Below are positions 27,058-36,232 of a stretch of DNA of 64,000 nucleotides, piece by piece (within the stretch, counting starts at the first letter, position 1; the number at the start of each line of letters is the position of its first letter). Under the pieces are notes generated by a model. It searched no databases, was not told the DNA's origin, and saw nothing but the letters and a program-made list of their open reading frames with translations. Source of the stretch: Balneolaceae bacterium (GTDB lineage: Bacteria > Bacteroidota > Rhodothermia > Balneolales > Balneolaceae); contig CP051242.1 in the NCBI GenBank assembly GCA_017795005.1, forward strand, positions 1,364,001 to 1,428,000. Direction: 5' to 3'. Position numbers and translations under genes: made by a program.

Positions 27058-28245
27058 ATGAGTGGGCAGTTAATTCAAGTTTTATTGGGTTTAGTAGTTG
27101 CGGTTGGGGTGTCACTTTTTTCGGTACCCATTCTACGTAAAGTCGCATATTTAAGTGATCTGTATGACAAACCAGATAATGAACGTAAGTTACATGATCG
27201 GTATGTTCCTACACTTGGCGGAGTTGGAATCTTTTTAGCTTTTTTTGTTGGGTTTTCTATTAGTGGTTTTGCTGAACAAATTCAGGGGTATCCATACTTG
27301 GCAGCCGCTCTTATTACACTTTTATTTACTGGTTTAAAAGATGATATAGTTGATCTTTCGCCAAAAACTAAATTACTTGTCGAACTAGCTGTTGCTGCAT
27401 TATTGATTTTTGGGTGTGATTTTTATATTTCAAATTTTTATGGGGTATTTGGTATCGAATCTATTCCGTATTGGGCTAGTGTATTAATTACGACATTTAC
27501 TATGATTGTTGTTGTCAATGCTTATAATTTGATAGATGGTATTGATGGATTAGCTGGAGGAGTTGGTGCGATTGCAGCTGCTTTTTTTGGAATAGGTTTT
27601 TATGTATCAGGCGAATACGCCTTTGCTGTATTAGCTCTTACTCTTTTCGTTTCCTTAGTAAGTTACTTAAAATTTAATTTTCACCCTGCTAAAATATTTA
27701 TGGGTGATACAGGCTCCCTTGTAATTGGCTTTTTACTCGCAACACTGGCTATTAATTTCATCGGCTTAAATGAAAGCAGTGAATATGTATCTAGGTTTGG
27801 ATATTCTTCATCTATACTTCCCATTGCAATATTAGCTTTACCATTATATGATACTATAACCGTATTTTATAAACGAATAAGAAAAGGTAAATCTCCATTT
27901 AGTCCTGGTCAGGATCATGTTCATCATGCCATGATAAACGCGGGCTTAGGACATAAAAGCACCTCAATTTTACTTTACTTTTGTAGTGTATTTATCATAT
28001 TAATAGCAATTAGTTTGAGAGATGTTGAAGTAAATATCTCACTTTCAATAATTGTAGCAACAATGTTTCTCTTCTTACCTACTAATGGACTCAAAAGAAA
28101 ATTTATCAAGAAAATGGGTATAGATCTGGATTTGAACTCCAGAAAATCTGGACTTGTTGGTAATCAAGAAAAAACCAAAAAGAATATTCTTGATAATGTT
28201 GATGTATCTTCTAGAAGCAAAACTCAGGAAGATATTAAGGTTTAG
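27058..28245 (+). CDS. Undecaprenyl-phosphate sugar-1-phosphate transferase (WecA/MraY family)
   Basis: Initiates repeat-unit synthesis by moving a HexNAc-1-phosphate from UDP to undecaprenyl phosphate. The 395-residue polytopic protein has the family motifs RKLHDRYVPTLGGVGI, LKDDIVDLSP, NAYNLIDGIDGLAGG, FHPAKIFMGDTGSLVIGF and the SPGQDHVHHAMINAG loop, with about ten membrane helices. The C-terminal tail of about 50 polar residues (after KKMGIDLDLN) is an addition to the core. A 127-base AT-rich gap precedes it, so a separate promoter is possible, but no exact TAnnTTTG was found there. Confidence 0.9.
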   Translation: MSGQLIQVLLGLVVAVGVSLFSVPILRKVAYLSDLYDKPDNERKLHDRYVPTLGGVGIFLAFFVGFSISGFAEQIQGYPYLAAALITLLFTGLKDDIVDLSPKTKLLVELAVAALLIFGCDFYISNFYGVFGIESIPYWASVLITTFTMIVVVNAYNLIDGIDGLAGGVGAIAAAFFGIGFYVSGEYAFAVLALTLFVSLVSYLKFNFHPAKIFMGDTGSLVIGFLLATLAINFIGLNESSEYVSRFGYSSSILPIAILALPLYDTITVFYKRIRKGKSPFSPGQDHVHHAMINAGLGHKSTSILLYFCSVFIILIAISLRDVEVNISLSIIVATMFLFLPTNGLKRKFIKKMGIDLDLNSRKSGLVGNQEKTKKNILDNVDVSSRSKTQEDIKV

Positions 28246-28297
28246 GGCTTTTCTGACTAACAATAATAAATTGAATTAAAGATCAAAAACTAGAAGT

Positions 28298-29629
28298 ATG
28301 TCTTATACAGACCTTATTGAAAAAATTGAAAGAAAAGAATTTGTAATTGGTATAGTAGGTCTAGGGTATGTTGGTTTACCACTTATGTGGACCTTTCACC
28401 AAAAAGGAATGCCGGTAGTAGGGTATGATATTGATGAAAAAAAAGTAAAAAATCTAAAAGAGGGGATTCCGTATATAAAACACTTGGGTTCGGATATGAT
28501 GGAAGTATTAGCCCAATCAGAAAGATGTGAAGCTACTATTGATTTTACTAGACTTACTGAAGCTGATGCAATTCTTATGTGTGTTCCTACTCCTTTAGAT
28601 CATCACAGAGAACCTGATATGAGCTTTGTGGTACAAACCACTGAAACGGTTTCAAAATATTTAAGGAAGAACCAGCTTGTTATTCTTGAATCCACTACTT
28701 GGCCTGGAACCACAGAAGAATTGATGATACCAATTCTGGAAAAAAATTCTGGGCTAAAAGCTGGGAAAGATTTTTATCTTGCATATAGTCCTGAAAGAGA
28801 AGATCCAGGAAATTCAAACTTTAATACTGCAAAAATTCCAAAGGTAGTTGGTGGTCATGGCGAAGAAGCTTTGAGTATTGCTAAAGCTATGTATGATACA
28901 GCAATTGTACAAACTGTCCCGGTTTCAGACTGTAAAACTGCTGAAGCTGTAAAGCTAACAGAGAATATTTTCAGATCAGTTAATATTGCATTAGTAAACG
29001 AGCTTAAAGTTGTGTATGAATCCATGGGTATAGATGTTCATGAAGTTCTAGATGCAGCTGCTACAAAACCATTTGGATTCATGAAATTTACCCCTGGCCC
29101 GGGTTTAGGAGGGCATTGTATTCCAATAGATCCATTTTATTTAACTTGGAAAGCACGGGAATTTGAAAAAAATACAAGATTTATTGAGCTCGCAGGTGAA
29201 ATTAATACTGTAATGCCTCGGTATGTTTTGGATAGGACAATACTTGGGTTAAATGCTCATAAAAAAGCAATTAATGGATCTAAAATATTAGTTATTGGTT
29301 TAGCTTATAAACCAGATATCGATGATATGAGAGAGTCACCGACTTTCAAGATTTTTGATTTACTAAAAGAAGTAGGGGCAGAGATTTCTTATTATGATCA
29401 ATACATACCAACTATTTCAGAAACCAGAGAGCATAAAGAATATACTGGTCAAAAATCAATAAAGTGGAATAAGGATACAATTTCCGGGTTTGATGCTGTG
29501 ATAATTTCTACAAATCATTCAGATATTAATTATTCAGAATTAGCTAATTGGAATAATTGTATTATAGATACAAGAAATGCAATGAAAGGGATTGAGCCAA
29601 AAAATGAAATACACTTCTTTAAGGCTTAG
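28298..29629 (+). CDS. wbpA: UDP-N-acetylglucosamine 6-dehydrogenase (WbpA)
   Basis: Oxidises C6 of UDP-GlcNAc to UDP-GlcNAcA with two NAD. The 443-residue protein has the NAD motif IGIVGLGYVGLPLMWTFHQKG, the TPLDHHREPDMSFV loop, ESTTWPGTTEE, SPEREDPGN and the catalytic cysteine in TPGPGLGGHCIPIDPFYL, the WbpA/WbpO form rather than the UDP-glucose form. It starts the five-step UDP-ManNAc(3NAc)A path completed by genes at 30974-33808 and 23025. Confidence 0.9.
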   Translation: MSYTDLIEKIERKEFVIGIVGLGYVGLPLMWTFHQKGMPVVGYDIDEKKVKNLKEGIPYIKHLGSDMMEVLAQSERCEATIDFTRLTEADAILMCVPTPLDHHREPDMSFVVQTTETVSKYLRKNQLVILESTTWPGTTEELMIPILEKNSGLKAGKDFYLAYSPEREDPGNSNFNTAKIPKVVGGHGEEALSIAKAMYDTAIVQTVPVSDCKTAEAVKLTENIFRSVNIALVNELKVVYESMGIDVHEVLDAAATKPFGFMKFTPGPGLGGHCIPIDPFYLTWKAREFEKNTRFIELAGEINTVMPRYVLDRTILGLNAHKKAINGSKILVIGLAYKPDIDDMRESPTFKIFDLLKEVGAEISYYDQYIPTISETREHKEYTGQKSIKWNKDTISGFDAVIISTNHSDINYSELANWNNCIIDTRNAMKGIEPKNEIHFFKA

Positions 29630-29659
29630 CTAAACTAATTCTTTAGTAAAAAAAAATTC

Positions 29660-29695
29660 TTGAATTTTTCTGATTAAAGACCTTCTCTAACTTTC
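29660..29695 (+). promoter_or_regulatory. Possible promoter upstream of ugd
   Basis: TTG at 29660-29662 and TAACTTTC at 29688-29695 (one mismatch to TAnnTTTG) are 25 bases apart, slightly longer than usual. The 125-base gap between wbpA and ugd would allow a separate promoter. Weak. Confidence 0.25.
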
Positions 29696-29754
29696 ATTTT
29701 TTTTAGAAAGGAATGATTTATTATCGTTAACTTCGATAAAAATTCGATTGATTT

Positions 29755-30927
29755 ATGAAAATAGCTGTAGCCGGTACAGGTTATGTAGGACTCTCTTTAT
29801 CCGTTCTATTGTCTCAGAATAATGAAGTAGTTGCTGTAGATATCATTAAAGAAAAAGTTGATTCGATAAATAGTAGAATTTCTCCTATTAGTGATTCTGA
29901 GATTGAATCTTATTTTAAGAATAAGGATTTAAATCTCTCTGCTTCTTTAGATTATAAATCTGCTTATAAGAATGCAGACTACATAATAATAGCTACTCCC
30001 ACAAATTATGATCCAGAAACAAATTTTTTTGATACTAGTTCTGTAGAAATGGTAATCAGGGAAGTTCAAAAGGTGAATTCTGATGCCGTAATGATCATAA
30101 AGTCAACCGTGCCTGTAGGTTATGTTGAAAAAACAAAAAAAGAGCTTAATACTCAGAACTTAATTTTCTCTCCTGAATTTCTTCGTGAAGGTAAAGCACT
30201 ATATGATAATCTTTATCCTTCAAGAATAGTTGTTGGTGAACAGTCTGAAAGAGCGAGAGTTTTTGCAGATTTGTTAGTAGAGGGTGCTATTAGGTCTAGT
30301 GAAGAAATACCAATTCTTTTTACAGATCCTACTGAGGCAGAAGCTATCAAATTATTTGCTAACACTTATCTTGCAATGAGAGTGGCTTATTTTAACGAAT
30401 TGGATTCTTATTGTGAATCACATGGATTGAATTCAATGCAGGTCATCAATGGTGTCGGTTTAGATCCAAGGATAGGTGATCATTATAATAACCCTTCTTT
30501 TGGTTATGGAGGGTATTGTCTTCCAAAGGATACGAAACAGTTATTAGCAAATTTTGAGGATGTACCTAATAATCTTATACAAGCTATTGTTGATGCTAAT
30601 CGTACAAGAAAAGATTTTATAGCACGGCAAATATGGAAAGATGATCCTAAAATCGTAGGAATCTATCGTCTTGTTATGAAAGCTGGTTCAGATAACTTTC
30701 GTCAGAGCGCTATACAGGGAATTATGAAACGCATAAAGGCTAAAGGAATCACGGTAATAGTATATGAGCCTTATCTTACAGAGAAAGAGTTTTATCATTC
30801 AGAAGTTGTTAGAGATTTGGATGAATTCAAGAAAAGAAGCGATGTTATAGTAGCTAACCGTATGGTTGAAGAAATTAGGGATGTCAAGAGTAAAGTTTAC
30901 ACACGTGATCTTTTTGGGAAAGACTAA
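29755..30927 (+). CDS. ugd: UDP-glucose 6-dehydrogenase (Ugd family)
   Basis: A 390-residue nucleotide-sugar dehydrogenase of the short Ugd type found in enterobacteria: [66 protein letters not shown], and the catalytic cysteine in [20 protein letters not shown]. It should make UDP-glucuronate, a second uronic-acid donor distinct from that of WbpA. Flanking gaps of 125 and 46 bases. Confidence 0.88.
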   Translation: MKIAVAGTGYVGLSLSVLLSQNNEVVAVDIIKEKVDSINSRISPISDSEIESYFKNKDLNLSASLDYKSAYKNADYIIIATPTNYDPETNFFDTSSVEMVIREVQKVNSDAVMIIKSTVPVGYVEKTKKELNTQNLIFSPEFLREGKALYDNLYPSRIVVGEQSERARVFADLLVEGAIRSSEEIPILFTDPTEAEAIKLFANTYLAMRVAYFNELDSYCESHGLNSMQVINGVGLDPRIGDHYNNPSFGYGGYCLPKDTKQLLANFEDVPNNLIQAIVDANRTRKDFIARQIWKDDPKIVGIYRLVMKAGSDNFRQSAIQGIMKRIKAKGITVIVYEPYLTEKEFYHSEVVRDLDEFKKRSDVIVANRMVEEIRDVKSKVYTRDLFGKD

Positions 30928-30973
30928 AAAATTTGATGTGCTATAAGAATCTAAAAAGCTAATAATCCTCTAA

Positions 30974-32002
30974 ATGGAAAAAATTAAATTCTCTGTTATT
31001 GGTTTTGGTCGTATTGGAAAAAGACATGCGAAGATAATCAATGAATTTGAACCTGCAGAGTTAGTTTCAGTTGTAGATGTTTCGCAAAAGCAGTTTGAAT
31101 CGATTGAAATCCTGGGTTTAAAAGCAAAAACGTATAACTCTATTGATATTTTTTTGCAGGAAGATTCAAATACTTCTGATGTCGTTACAATAGCTACTCC
31201 AAATGCACTACATATAGAACAAGCTGTTCAATTATTAAAGGCCGGGTATCATGTATTAATTGAAAAGCCTATGGGGCTGTCTCAGGATGAATGTCTTAAT
31301 TTGATTGAAGAACAAGAAGCTTCAAAAAAGAGGGTTTTTGTTGTCAAGCAAAACCGATATAGTCCACCATCACTCTGGATGAAGAAAATCATTGATGATA
31401 ACATTATTGGTGAAACACTCATGGTTCAGGTTAATTGTTACTGGAACAGAGACGAGAGGTATTATATAGTAGACAATCAATGGAAAGGGATTAAAAAACT
31501 TGATGGAGGGGCTTTATTCACCCAATTTAGTCACTTCATAGATATTATGTACTGGGTATTTGGAGATATAAAAAATACGAAAGCAATTGTTAAGAACTTT
31601 TCTCACCCTTATTTAAAAGACTTTGATGATTCCGGGTTTGTTCAATTTGAATTTAATAAAGGAGGAATTGGGTCGATCAATTATTCTACCTCTTGTTGGG
31701 GGAAAAATATGGAAAGCAGTATTACGGTGGTAGGAACGAAAGGGAGTTTCAAAGTTGGTGGACAGTATATGAATGAAGTGGAATACTGCCATATTGAAGG
31801 CTATGAAATGCCAGAATTAACTGAAACTAATCCACCGAATGACTATGGACCCTTTAAAGGAAGTGCAGCAAATCACCATTTCGTTTTTGAAAATATTGTA
31901 GATACATTAAAAGGGAAATCAGAACCTACTGCCAATTCCTTCGAAGGAATGAAAGTAGTTAGTATAATAGAACGAATTTATAAGGCAGCAAATTTTATTT
32001 AA
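30974..32002 (+). CDS. wbpB: UDP-GlcNAcA 3-dehydrogenase, Gfo/Idh/MocA family (WbpB)
   Basis: Oxidises C3 of UDP-GlcNAcA to the 3-keto sugar that WbpE then aminates. The 342-residue protein starts with the NAD fold [18 protein letters not shown], contains the EKP motif in [14 protein letters not shown] and the substrate-side [19 protein letters not shown]. It overlaps wbpD by one base (TAATG) and lies in the block wbpB-wbpD-wbpE, which strongly supports the assignment over generic Gfo/Idh functions. Confidence 0.87.
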   Translation: MEKIKFSVIGFGRIGKRHAKIINEFEPAELVSVVDVSQKQFESIEILGLKAKTYNSIDIFLQEDSNTSDVVTIATPNALHIEQAVQLLKAGYHVLIEKPMGLSQDECLNLIEEQEASKKRVFVVKQNRYSPPSLWMKKIIDDNIIGETLMVQVNCYWNRDERYYIVDNQWKGIKKLDGGALFTQFSHFIDIMYWVFGDIKNTKAIVKNFSHPYLKDFDDSGFVQFEFNKGGIGSINYSTSCWGKNMESSITVVGTKGSFKVGGQYMNEVEYCHIEGYEMPELTETNPPNDYGPFKGSAANHHFVFENIVDTLKGKSEPTANSFEGMKVVSIIERIYKAANFI

Positions 32003-32571
32003 TGTCCGGTTTTTTCTCTCATCCTACTGCAATAATCGAAAAAGGAGCAAGAATTGGTTCTGGTACCAAAATCTGGCACTGGGTTCATGTTATGGGAAAT
32101 GCTAAAATTGGTAATAACTGTGTATTAGGACAAAATGTTTTTGTGGGAAAGGCTCTTCTAGGAAATAATGTTCGTATACAAAATAATGTTTCAATTTATG
32201 ATGAAGTTCAATTGGAAGATGATGTTTTTTGTGGCCCTAGCATGGTATTTACAAATGTAATAAACCCCAGAAGTCATATTCAGAGAAAAGACGAGTATAA
32301 GAAAACAACTGTAAGAAAAGGAGCTTCAATTGGTGCAAATGTCACTATAATTTGTGGCAATGAAATAGGAGAATATGCCTTTATAGGGGCTGGGGCTGTA
32401 ATTACTAAATCCGTAAAAGCCTTTTCATTAGTAATTGGTAATCCTGGGAGGCATATTGGTTGGGTTTCTAAGGCAGGACATCGGTTGATTTTCGACGAAA
32501 ATGGTTCTGCGATTTGTCCTGAAACCAAGGAGAAGTATAAGTTGAAAGAAAATTCAGTTCATCCTGTTTAG
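32002..32571 (+). CDS. wbpD: UDP-3-amino-sugar N-acetyltransferase (WbpD)
   Basis: Left-handed beta-helix acetyltransferase of 189 residues that acetylates the C3 amine to give UDP-GlcNAc(3NAc)A. Starts [34 protein letters not shown], typical of WbpD/WlbB; hexapeptide repeats continue through [12 protein letters not shown] and [27 protein letters not shown]. One-base overlap with wbpB and 1 base before wbpE show a tight operon. Confidence 0.92.
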   Translation: MSGFFSHPTAIIEKGARIGSGTKIWHWVHVMGNAKIGNNCVLGQNVFVGKALLGNNVRIQNNVSIYDEVQLEDDVFCGPSMVFTNVINPRSHIQRKDEYKKTTVRKGASIGANVTIICGNEIGEYAFIGAGAVITKSVKAFSLVIGNPGRHIGWVSKAGHRLIFDENGSAICPETKEKYKLKENSVHPV

Positions 32572-32572
32572 T

Positions 32573-33808
32573 ATGAGTATCCCTTTACTTGATTTACAAG
32601 CCCAATATTCTACAATCAAAGATGAAATTAATGATGCTGTTTTAGAGGTAATTGAGTCTCAACATTTTATAATGGGTAGTTTTGTAAAAGAGTTTGAGAA
32701 AGAAGTTGCTGAGTATTGTGAAGCTGATTTTGCTTTCGGATGTGCTTCAGGTTCCGATGCTCTTTTATTAGCTTTAATGGCCATAGATCTTCAACCAGGA
32801 GACTATGTTATCACTTCTCCATTTACTTTTTTTGCAACCGCAGGGGCCATACAACGTTTAGGTGGAATTCCAATATTTATTGATATTGAACACAATAGCT
32901 TTAATTTGGATCCAAAGAGACTCAGAGATTTTCTTGAAGGAAATGATGAATTATTTAGACGAGTCAAACCGGATATCAAGAAAATTAAAGCCATTATTCC
33001 TGTTCATTTATATGGACAAATGGCTGATATGGAGCCAATAACAGAACTCGCCAGAGAATTTGATTTAAAAATAATTGAAGATGCTGCTCAATCCATTGGA
33101 TCAAAATATAAAGGAGTTAAAGCAGGTAACTTAGGTGATTTTGGATGCTTCAGTTTTTTTCCAAGTAAAAACCTTGGTGCTTTTGGTGATGCAGGGCTTA
33201 TTACAGTAAAAAACGAAGAGCTTGCAGATAAAGTAAATATTCTTAGGTTACACGGAGCGCGCCCAAAATACTATCATAAATTAGTAGGAATAAACAGTAG
33301 GTTAGACGCTATTCAGGCAGCGGTTTTATCCGTTAAGTTAAAGTATTTAGACTCTTGGTCTGATCGAAGAAGAGAAATCGCGCTTCTTTATAATGAGCTT
33401 TTTGAAAGCGAAGGTTTAGTTGAGAAAGAACCAATAGAATGCTCATATTCCTGCAGCAGTAGGGGTGGGGGTGATTGCGATTTATTTGATAATAAAATAA
33501 TTCTTCCTGAAGAGACTACTGGAGCTCTTTCAAAAGACGGACGTCATATTTATCATCAGTATACTATCAGAACTTCGAACAGGGAAAAAGTAGTCTCTGC
33601 ATTAAACGCTGAAAATATTGGCTCATCCATTTATTATCCCGTTCCACTTCATATTCAGGAATGCTTCTCGGATTTAAAATACTCTGCACAAGACTGTCCG
33701 GTTTCTATGTGTGTGAGCAATCAATCCTTATCCTTACCAATTTATCCAGAGCTTAATAAAGATCAGATTAAAAAAATAGTAAAAACTATCTCTAAAGCAT
33801 TAAAGTAA
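32573..33808 (+). CDS. wbpE: DegT/DnrJ/EryC1 aminotransferase (WbpE), with a cysteine-bearing insertion
   Basis: PLP enzyme that transfers an amino group to C3 of the 3-keto-UDP-GlcNAcA made by WbpB. Fold landmarks: PLLDLQAQY at the N-terminus, CASGSDALLLAL, TSPFTFFATAGAI, IEDAAQSIGSKY, and the PLP lysine K199 in SFFPSKNLGAFGDAG; C-terminal HLQECF-like block reads PLHIQECFSDL. At 411 residues it is longer than the usual 360-390. One extra stretch lies at about 120-138 (FLEGNDELFRRVKPDIKKIK), and a second at about 285-322 contains C290, C294 and C302 in CSYSCSSRGGGDC, just before the conserved HIYHQYTIRT. The second insertion is unusual for the family and its role is unknown. Confidence 0.9.
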   Translation: MSIPLLDLQAQYSTIKDEINDAVLEVIESQHFIMGSFVKEFEKEVAEYCEADFAFGCASGSDALLLALMAIDLQPGDYVITSPFTFFATAGAIQRLGGIPIFIDIEHNSFNLDPKRLRDFLEGNDELFRRVKPDIKKIKAIIPVHLYGQMADMEPITELAREFDLKIIEDAAQSIGSKYKGVKAGNLGDFGCFSFFPSKNLGAFGDAGLITVKNEELADKVNILRLHGARPKYYHKLVGINSRLDAIQAAVLSVKLKYLDSWSDRRREIALLYNELFESEGLVEKEPIECSYSCSSRGGGDCDLFDNKIILPEETTGALSKDGRHIYHQYTIRTSNREKVVSALNAENIGSSIYYPVPLHIQECFSDLKYSAQDCPVSMCVSNQSLSLPIYPELNKDQIKKIVKTISKALK

Positions 33809-33809
33809 T

Positions 33810-34337
33810 ATGCTAAAAAGTCCGATAGCACAATTCATTTTCAAAGCATTGGCAATTTTTATTGTCTGGTATGTAGTTTATGAATTATGGCTTCTACCTG
33901 ATGGAAGATTAGATGAATGGTTAGCTCTTAATATTGTAAGTGTGAGTAGGGGTTTAGTAGAAGGATTTGGATATGAAGTTTGGTCAGTTAATCGAATTAT
34001 TGGGATTAATGAAAATGCTGGAATTGAGCTGGTTGATGGCTGTACTGGAATTTCGGCTATTGGACTCTTTTTAGGATTTATTATTGCCTATCCAGGTGAT
34101 TGGAAAAACAGAATCAGCTTTTCTTTTTTAGGAATCGGGATAATTTATTTAGTAAATATTATTAGGATTGTTGTTTTGGTTATTACACAAGAGGAATGGG
34201 TAGAACTCTTTGATTTAACTCATGATTATTCTACAACAATGATCTTCTATCTCGTTATTTTTTTACTTTGGGTAATTTGGGTAAAACTTGAAGATTATCT
34301 TAAAGTAAATACTTTTGTGAAACCCGAAATAAAATGA
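33810..34337 (+). CDS. Exosortase/archaeosortase family transpeptidase (XrtX-like)
   Basis: A 175-residue inner-membrane protein with about four to six hydrophobic segments. The likely catalytic set of exosortases is present: Cys78 in LVDGCTGISAIGLFLGF, Arg119 in VNIIRIVVL and His138 in DLTHDYSTTMIFY. Exosortases cleave C-terminal sorting signals of exported proteins and probably attach them to a glycan or lipid; they are often linked to exopolysaccharide loci, as here. The short size and the following small membrane gene fit the Bacteroidota XrtX/XrtF kind. I see no protein with a PEP-CTERM-like tail in this window. Confidence 0.82.
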   Translation: MLKSPIAQFIFKALAIFIVWYVVYELWLLPDGRLDEWLALNIVSVSRGLVEGFGYEVWSVNRIIGINENAGIELVDGCTGISAIGLFLGFIIAYPGDWKNRISFSFLGIGIIYLVNIIRIVVLVITQEEWVELFDLTHDYSTTMIFYLVIFLLWVIWVKLEDYLKVNTFVKPEIK

Positions 34338-34798
34338 AAAAAATTTTAGCTCTTTCAATTTATCTGTTATTTCATGTATATATATTAAGGGCGGTAAGAA
34401 CTGAAATCTTTTCTTTACAATTGAATACTAAATTTCAGGCTAAGGTTGAAAATACAAGTACAGTTTCAATTTTAAATTTAGATGCACGTAAAGTATTGTT
34501 TGAGTATAGTTCTGATTCTTCCAAAAAAATATTGAGCTACAAAGTATCATTTGGATACTTTTTTCTTTTTTCAATCTTTGGGTTAATTTTGATCGGTGCT
34601 GGAAAACAGTTCTTTATCCTGATAGCATTAATTCATTTTTCTGATTTGGTGATCTCATCCATTGTGCTTAAATCAGCATATTTATTTTCATTCAAAACAC
34701 TTGTTATTTGTGATTTATTTAGTGCCTATTTAATACCATCGGCTTCAATTGCTATTATACCGTTAGCAATTATGTACAGAAATAACGATCACAAATAA
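34334..34798 (+). CDS. Small membrane protein paired with the exosortase (XrtX-associated-like)
   Basis: A 154-residue protein with an N-terminal hydrophobic segment (ILALSIYLLFHVYIL), a short exported loop with TKFQAKVENTSTVSILNLDARKV, then three or four further membrane helices. The start overlaps the exosortase stop by 4 bases (ATGA), and such small partners accompany exosortases of this type in Bacteroidota. I infer a partner function from position and topology; no catalytic motif is visible. Confidence 0.6.
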   Translation: MKKILALSIYLLFHVYILRAVRTEIFSLQLNTKFQAKVENTSTVSILNLDARKVLFEYSSDSSKKILSYKVSFGYFFLFSIFGLILIGAGKQFFILIALIHFSDLVISSIVLKSAYLFSFKTLVICDLFSAYLIPSASIAIIPLAIMYRNNDHK

Positions 34799-34799
34799 G

Positions 34800-36068
34800 A
34801 TGGAAATTTCCTTACCAGAAATATTCAATAAAGCAGTAAAAGATTTCAACAAAACTCAGGAAAACCCAATTGTTACTTTAATTGAAGGTGGACAAAAAGT
34901 ATGGGTTTTAGGAGCGGGAAAAGCTTCATACCAAATAGCAAAAAACATCTGTGAGAATAACAACTTATATGTTGTAGATGGTATTATAATTTCAAATCAT
35001 TCGAAGTATTCTAAAGATAAATTTCAGGTCTTCAAGGGTTCGCATTCATTTCCAGATGAAAGCTCAGTTTCTGCTTCGTATGAATTACTTCAAATGGCTA
35101 AAAAGATACCAAAAGGAGAAACGGTTGTTTTTTGTTTGTCAGGAGGAGCGTCTTCCATGCTTTGTATACCACCGGGTGGAATAGAGATTGAGGAATTGGC
35201 TGAAACCTATAAACTTCTCCTTAATTCCGGTGCTCCAATTAAGGAGATTAATATTGTCCGAAAACATTTATGCTTAATAAAGGGAGGTCAGCTTGCACAG
35301 GCACTTCATCATACAAATCTCATTACTTTAATTGAATCCGATGTTCCTGATAATGATCTGGAAACAATAGGAAGTGCTCCTACGATTTGTGATTCTTCAA
35401 CCTTTCAAGATGCATTCCAGGTATTGAAGAGATATCAGATTTGGAATCAAGTACCTCATTCGATAAGAATACATATTGCAAAAGGAATGAGTGGAGATAT
35501 AACTGATACTCCAAAGCCGGGCATTAATGAGCACCCTGATCATACTATTAAACTAATTTCTGAAGCGTCTTCTTTTGCGGAATTAGTAGCAGCTAAGTTA
35601 TCTATTGAGGGATATAAAGTTTGGGTCACTGATTCTGCATATAATGATGATGTTCGGAAGGTTTCAAAAATGATATGTAGTAAAGCAATCTCTATACTCA
35701 GTAGGAATGAACCAATAACAAAACCTGCAGCTTTGGTTTTTTATGGTGAAAGTACTGTACAAGTAGCAGGAAAAGGTAGAGGAGGAAGAAACCAGGAATT
35801 AGCACTTATCTCAGCTATTTCAATCGAAGGTCAGCATTCTATATCAATGTTAAGCATTGGAACAGATGGTATTGATGGCCCAACAGATGCAGCTGGCGCA
35901 ATCATTGACTCGACAACAACATTGAAAGCCAGAAAAAAGAAACTCAATCCTGAAGAGTATCTTATTAACAATGATTCATACAGCTTCCATGAACTAATGG
36001 ATACGTTAGTTAAAACCGGGCCAACCGGAAAAAACATGATGGATTTACAAGTTGTACTTATAGAGTAA
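34800..36068 (+). CDS. Glycerate 2-kinase (GckA/MOFRL type)
   Basis: A 422-residue type-2 glycerate kinase: N-terminal DUF4147 domain (WVLGAGKASYQIAKNI, CLSGGASSMLCIPPGG, IRKHL-type block NIVRKHLCLIKGGQLAQAL, LIESDVPDNDLETIGSAPT) and the C-terminal MOFRL domain (GRGGRNQELALISAI, IGTDGIDGPTDAAGAIID, TGPTGKNMMDLQVVLI). It phosphorylates D-glycerate to 2-phosphoglycerate. Why it sits directly behind the exosortase pair is unclear; with the 2-hydroxyacid dehydrogenase at 8756 it hints that glycerate may matter in the locus, or it may simply be a neighbour. Confidence 0.9.
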   Translation: MEISLPEIFNKAVKDFNKTQENPIVTLIEGGQKVWVLGAGKASYQIAKNICENNNLYVVDGIIISNHSKYSKDKFQVFKGSHSFPDESSVSASYELLQMAKKIPKGETVVFCLSGGASSMLCIPPGGIEIEELAETYKLLLNSGAPIKEINIVRKHLCLIKGGQLAQALHHTNLITLIESDVPDNDLETIGSAPTICDSSTFQDAFQVLKRYQIWNQVPHSIRIHIAKGMSGDITDTPKPGINEHPDHTIKLISEASSFAELVAAKLSIEGYKVWVTDSAYNDDVRKVSKMICSKAISILSRNEPITKPAALVFYGESTVQVAGKGRGGRNQELALISAISIEGQHSISMLSIGTDGIDGPTDAAGAIIDSTTTLKARKKKLNPEEYLINNDSYSFHELMDTLVKTGPTGKNMMDLQVVLIE

Positions 36069-36077
36069 TTTTTTTTC

Positions 36078-36188
36078 AATGATTTATACTTTTCTGAACA
36101 ACCTTTAACAGAACTTATTAATGATTATGAGATTCTTGGTAAAAAGATTAATAAGTTTATACAGTACGTAGAAACCAACTGGAAATAA
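36078..36188 (+). pseudogene. 3' remnant of a small protein, possibly four-helix-bundle (23S rRNA IVP/Avd-like)
   Basis: A 36-codon open stretch ending at TAA 36186-36188 reads like a real C-terminus (SEQPLTELINDYEILGKKI, then NKFIQYVETNWK) but has no start codon: only a T-run and the glycerate kinase stop lie upstream in frame. The helix-rich end with the aromatic NW/K finish resembles four-helix-bundle proteins of the 23S rRNA intervening-sequence type. The family call is tentative. Confidence 0.4.
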
Positions 36189-36232
36189 TTATTTGACTAT
36201 TACTAGTAACAAGAAACTCGAAACAAGTTAAA

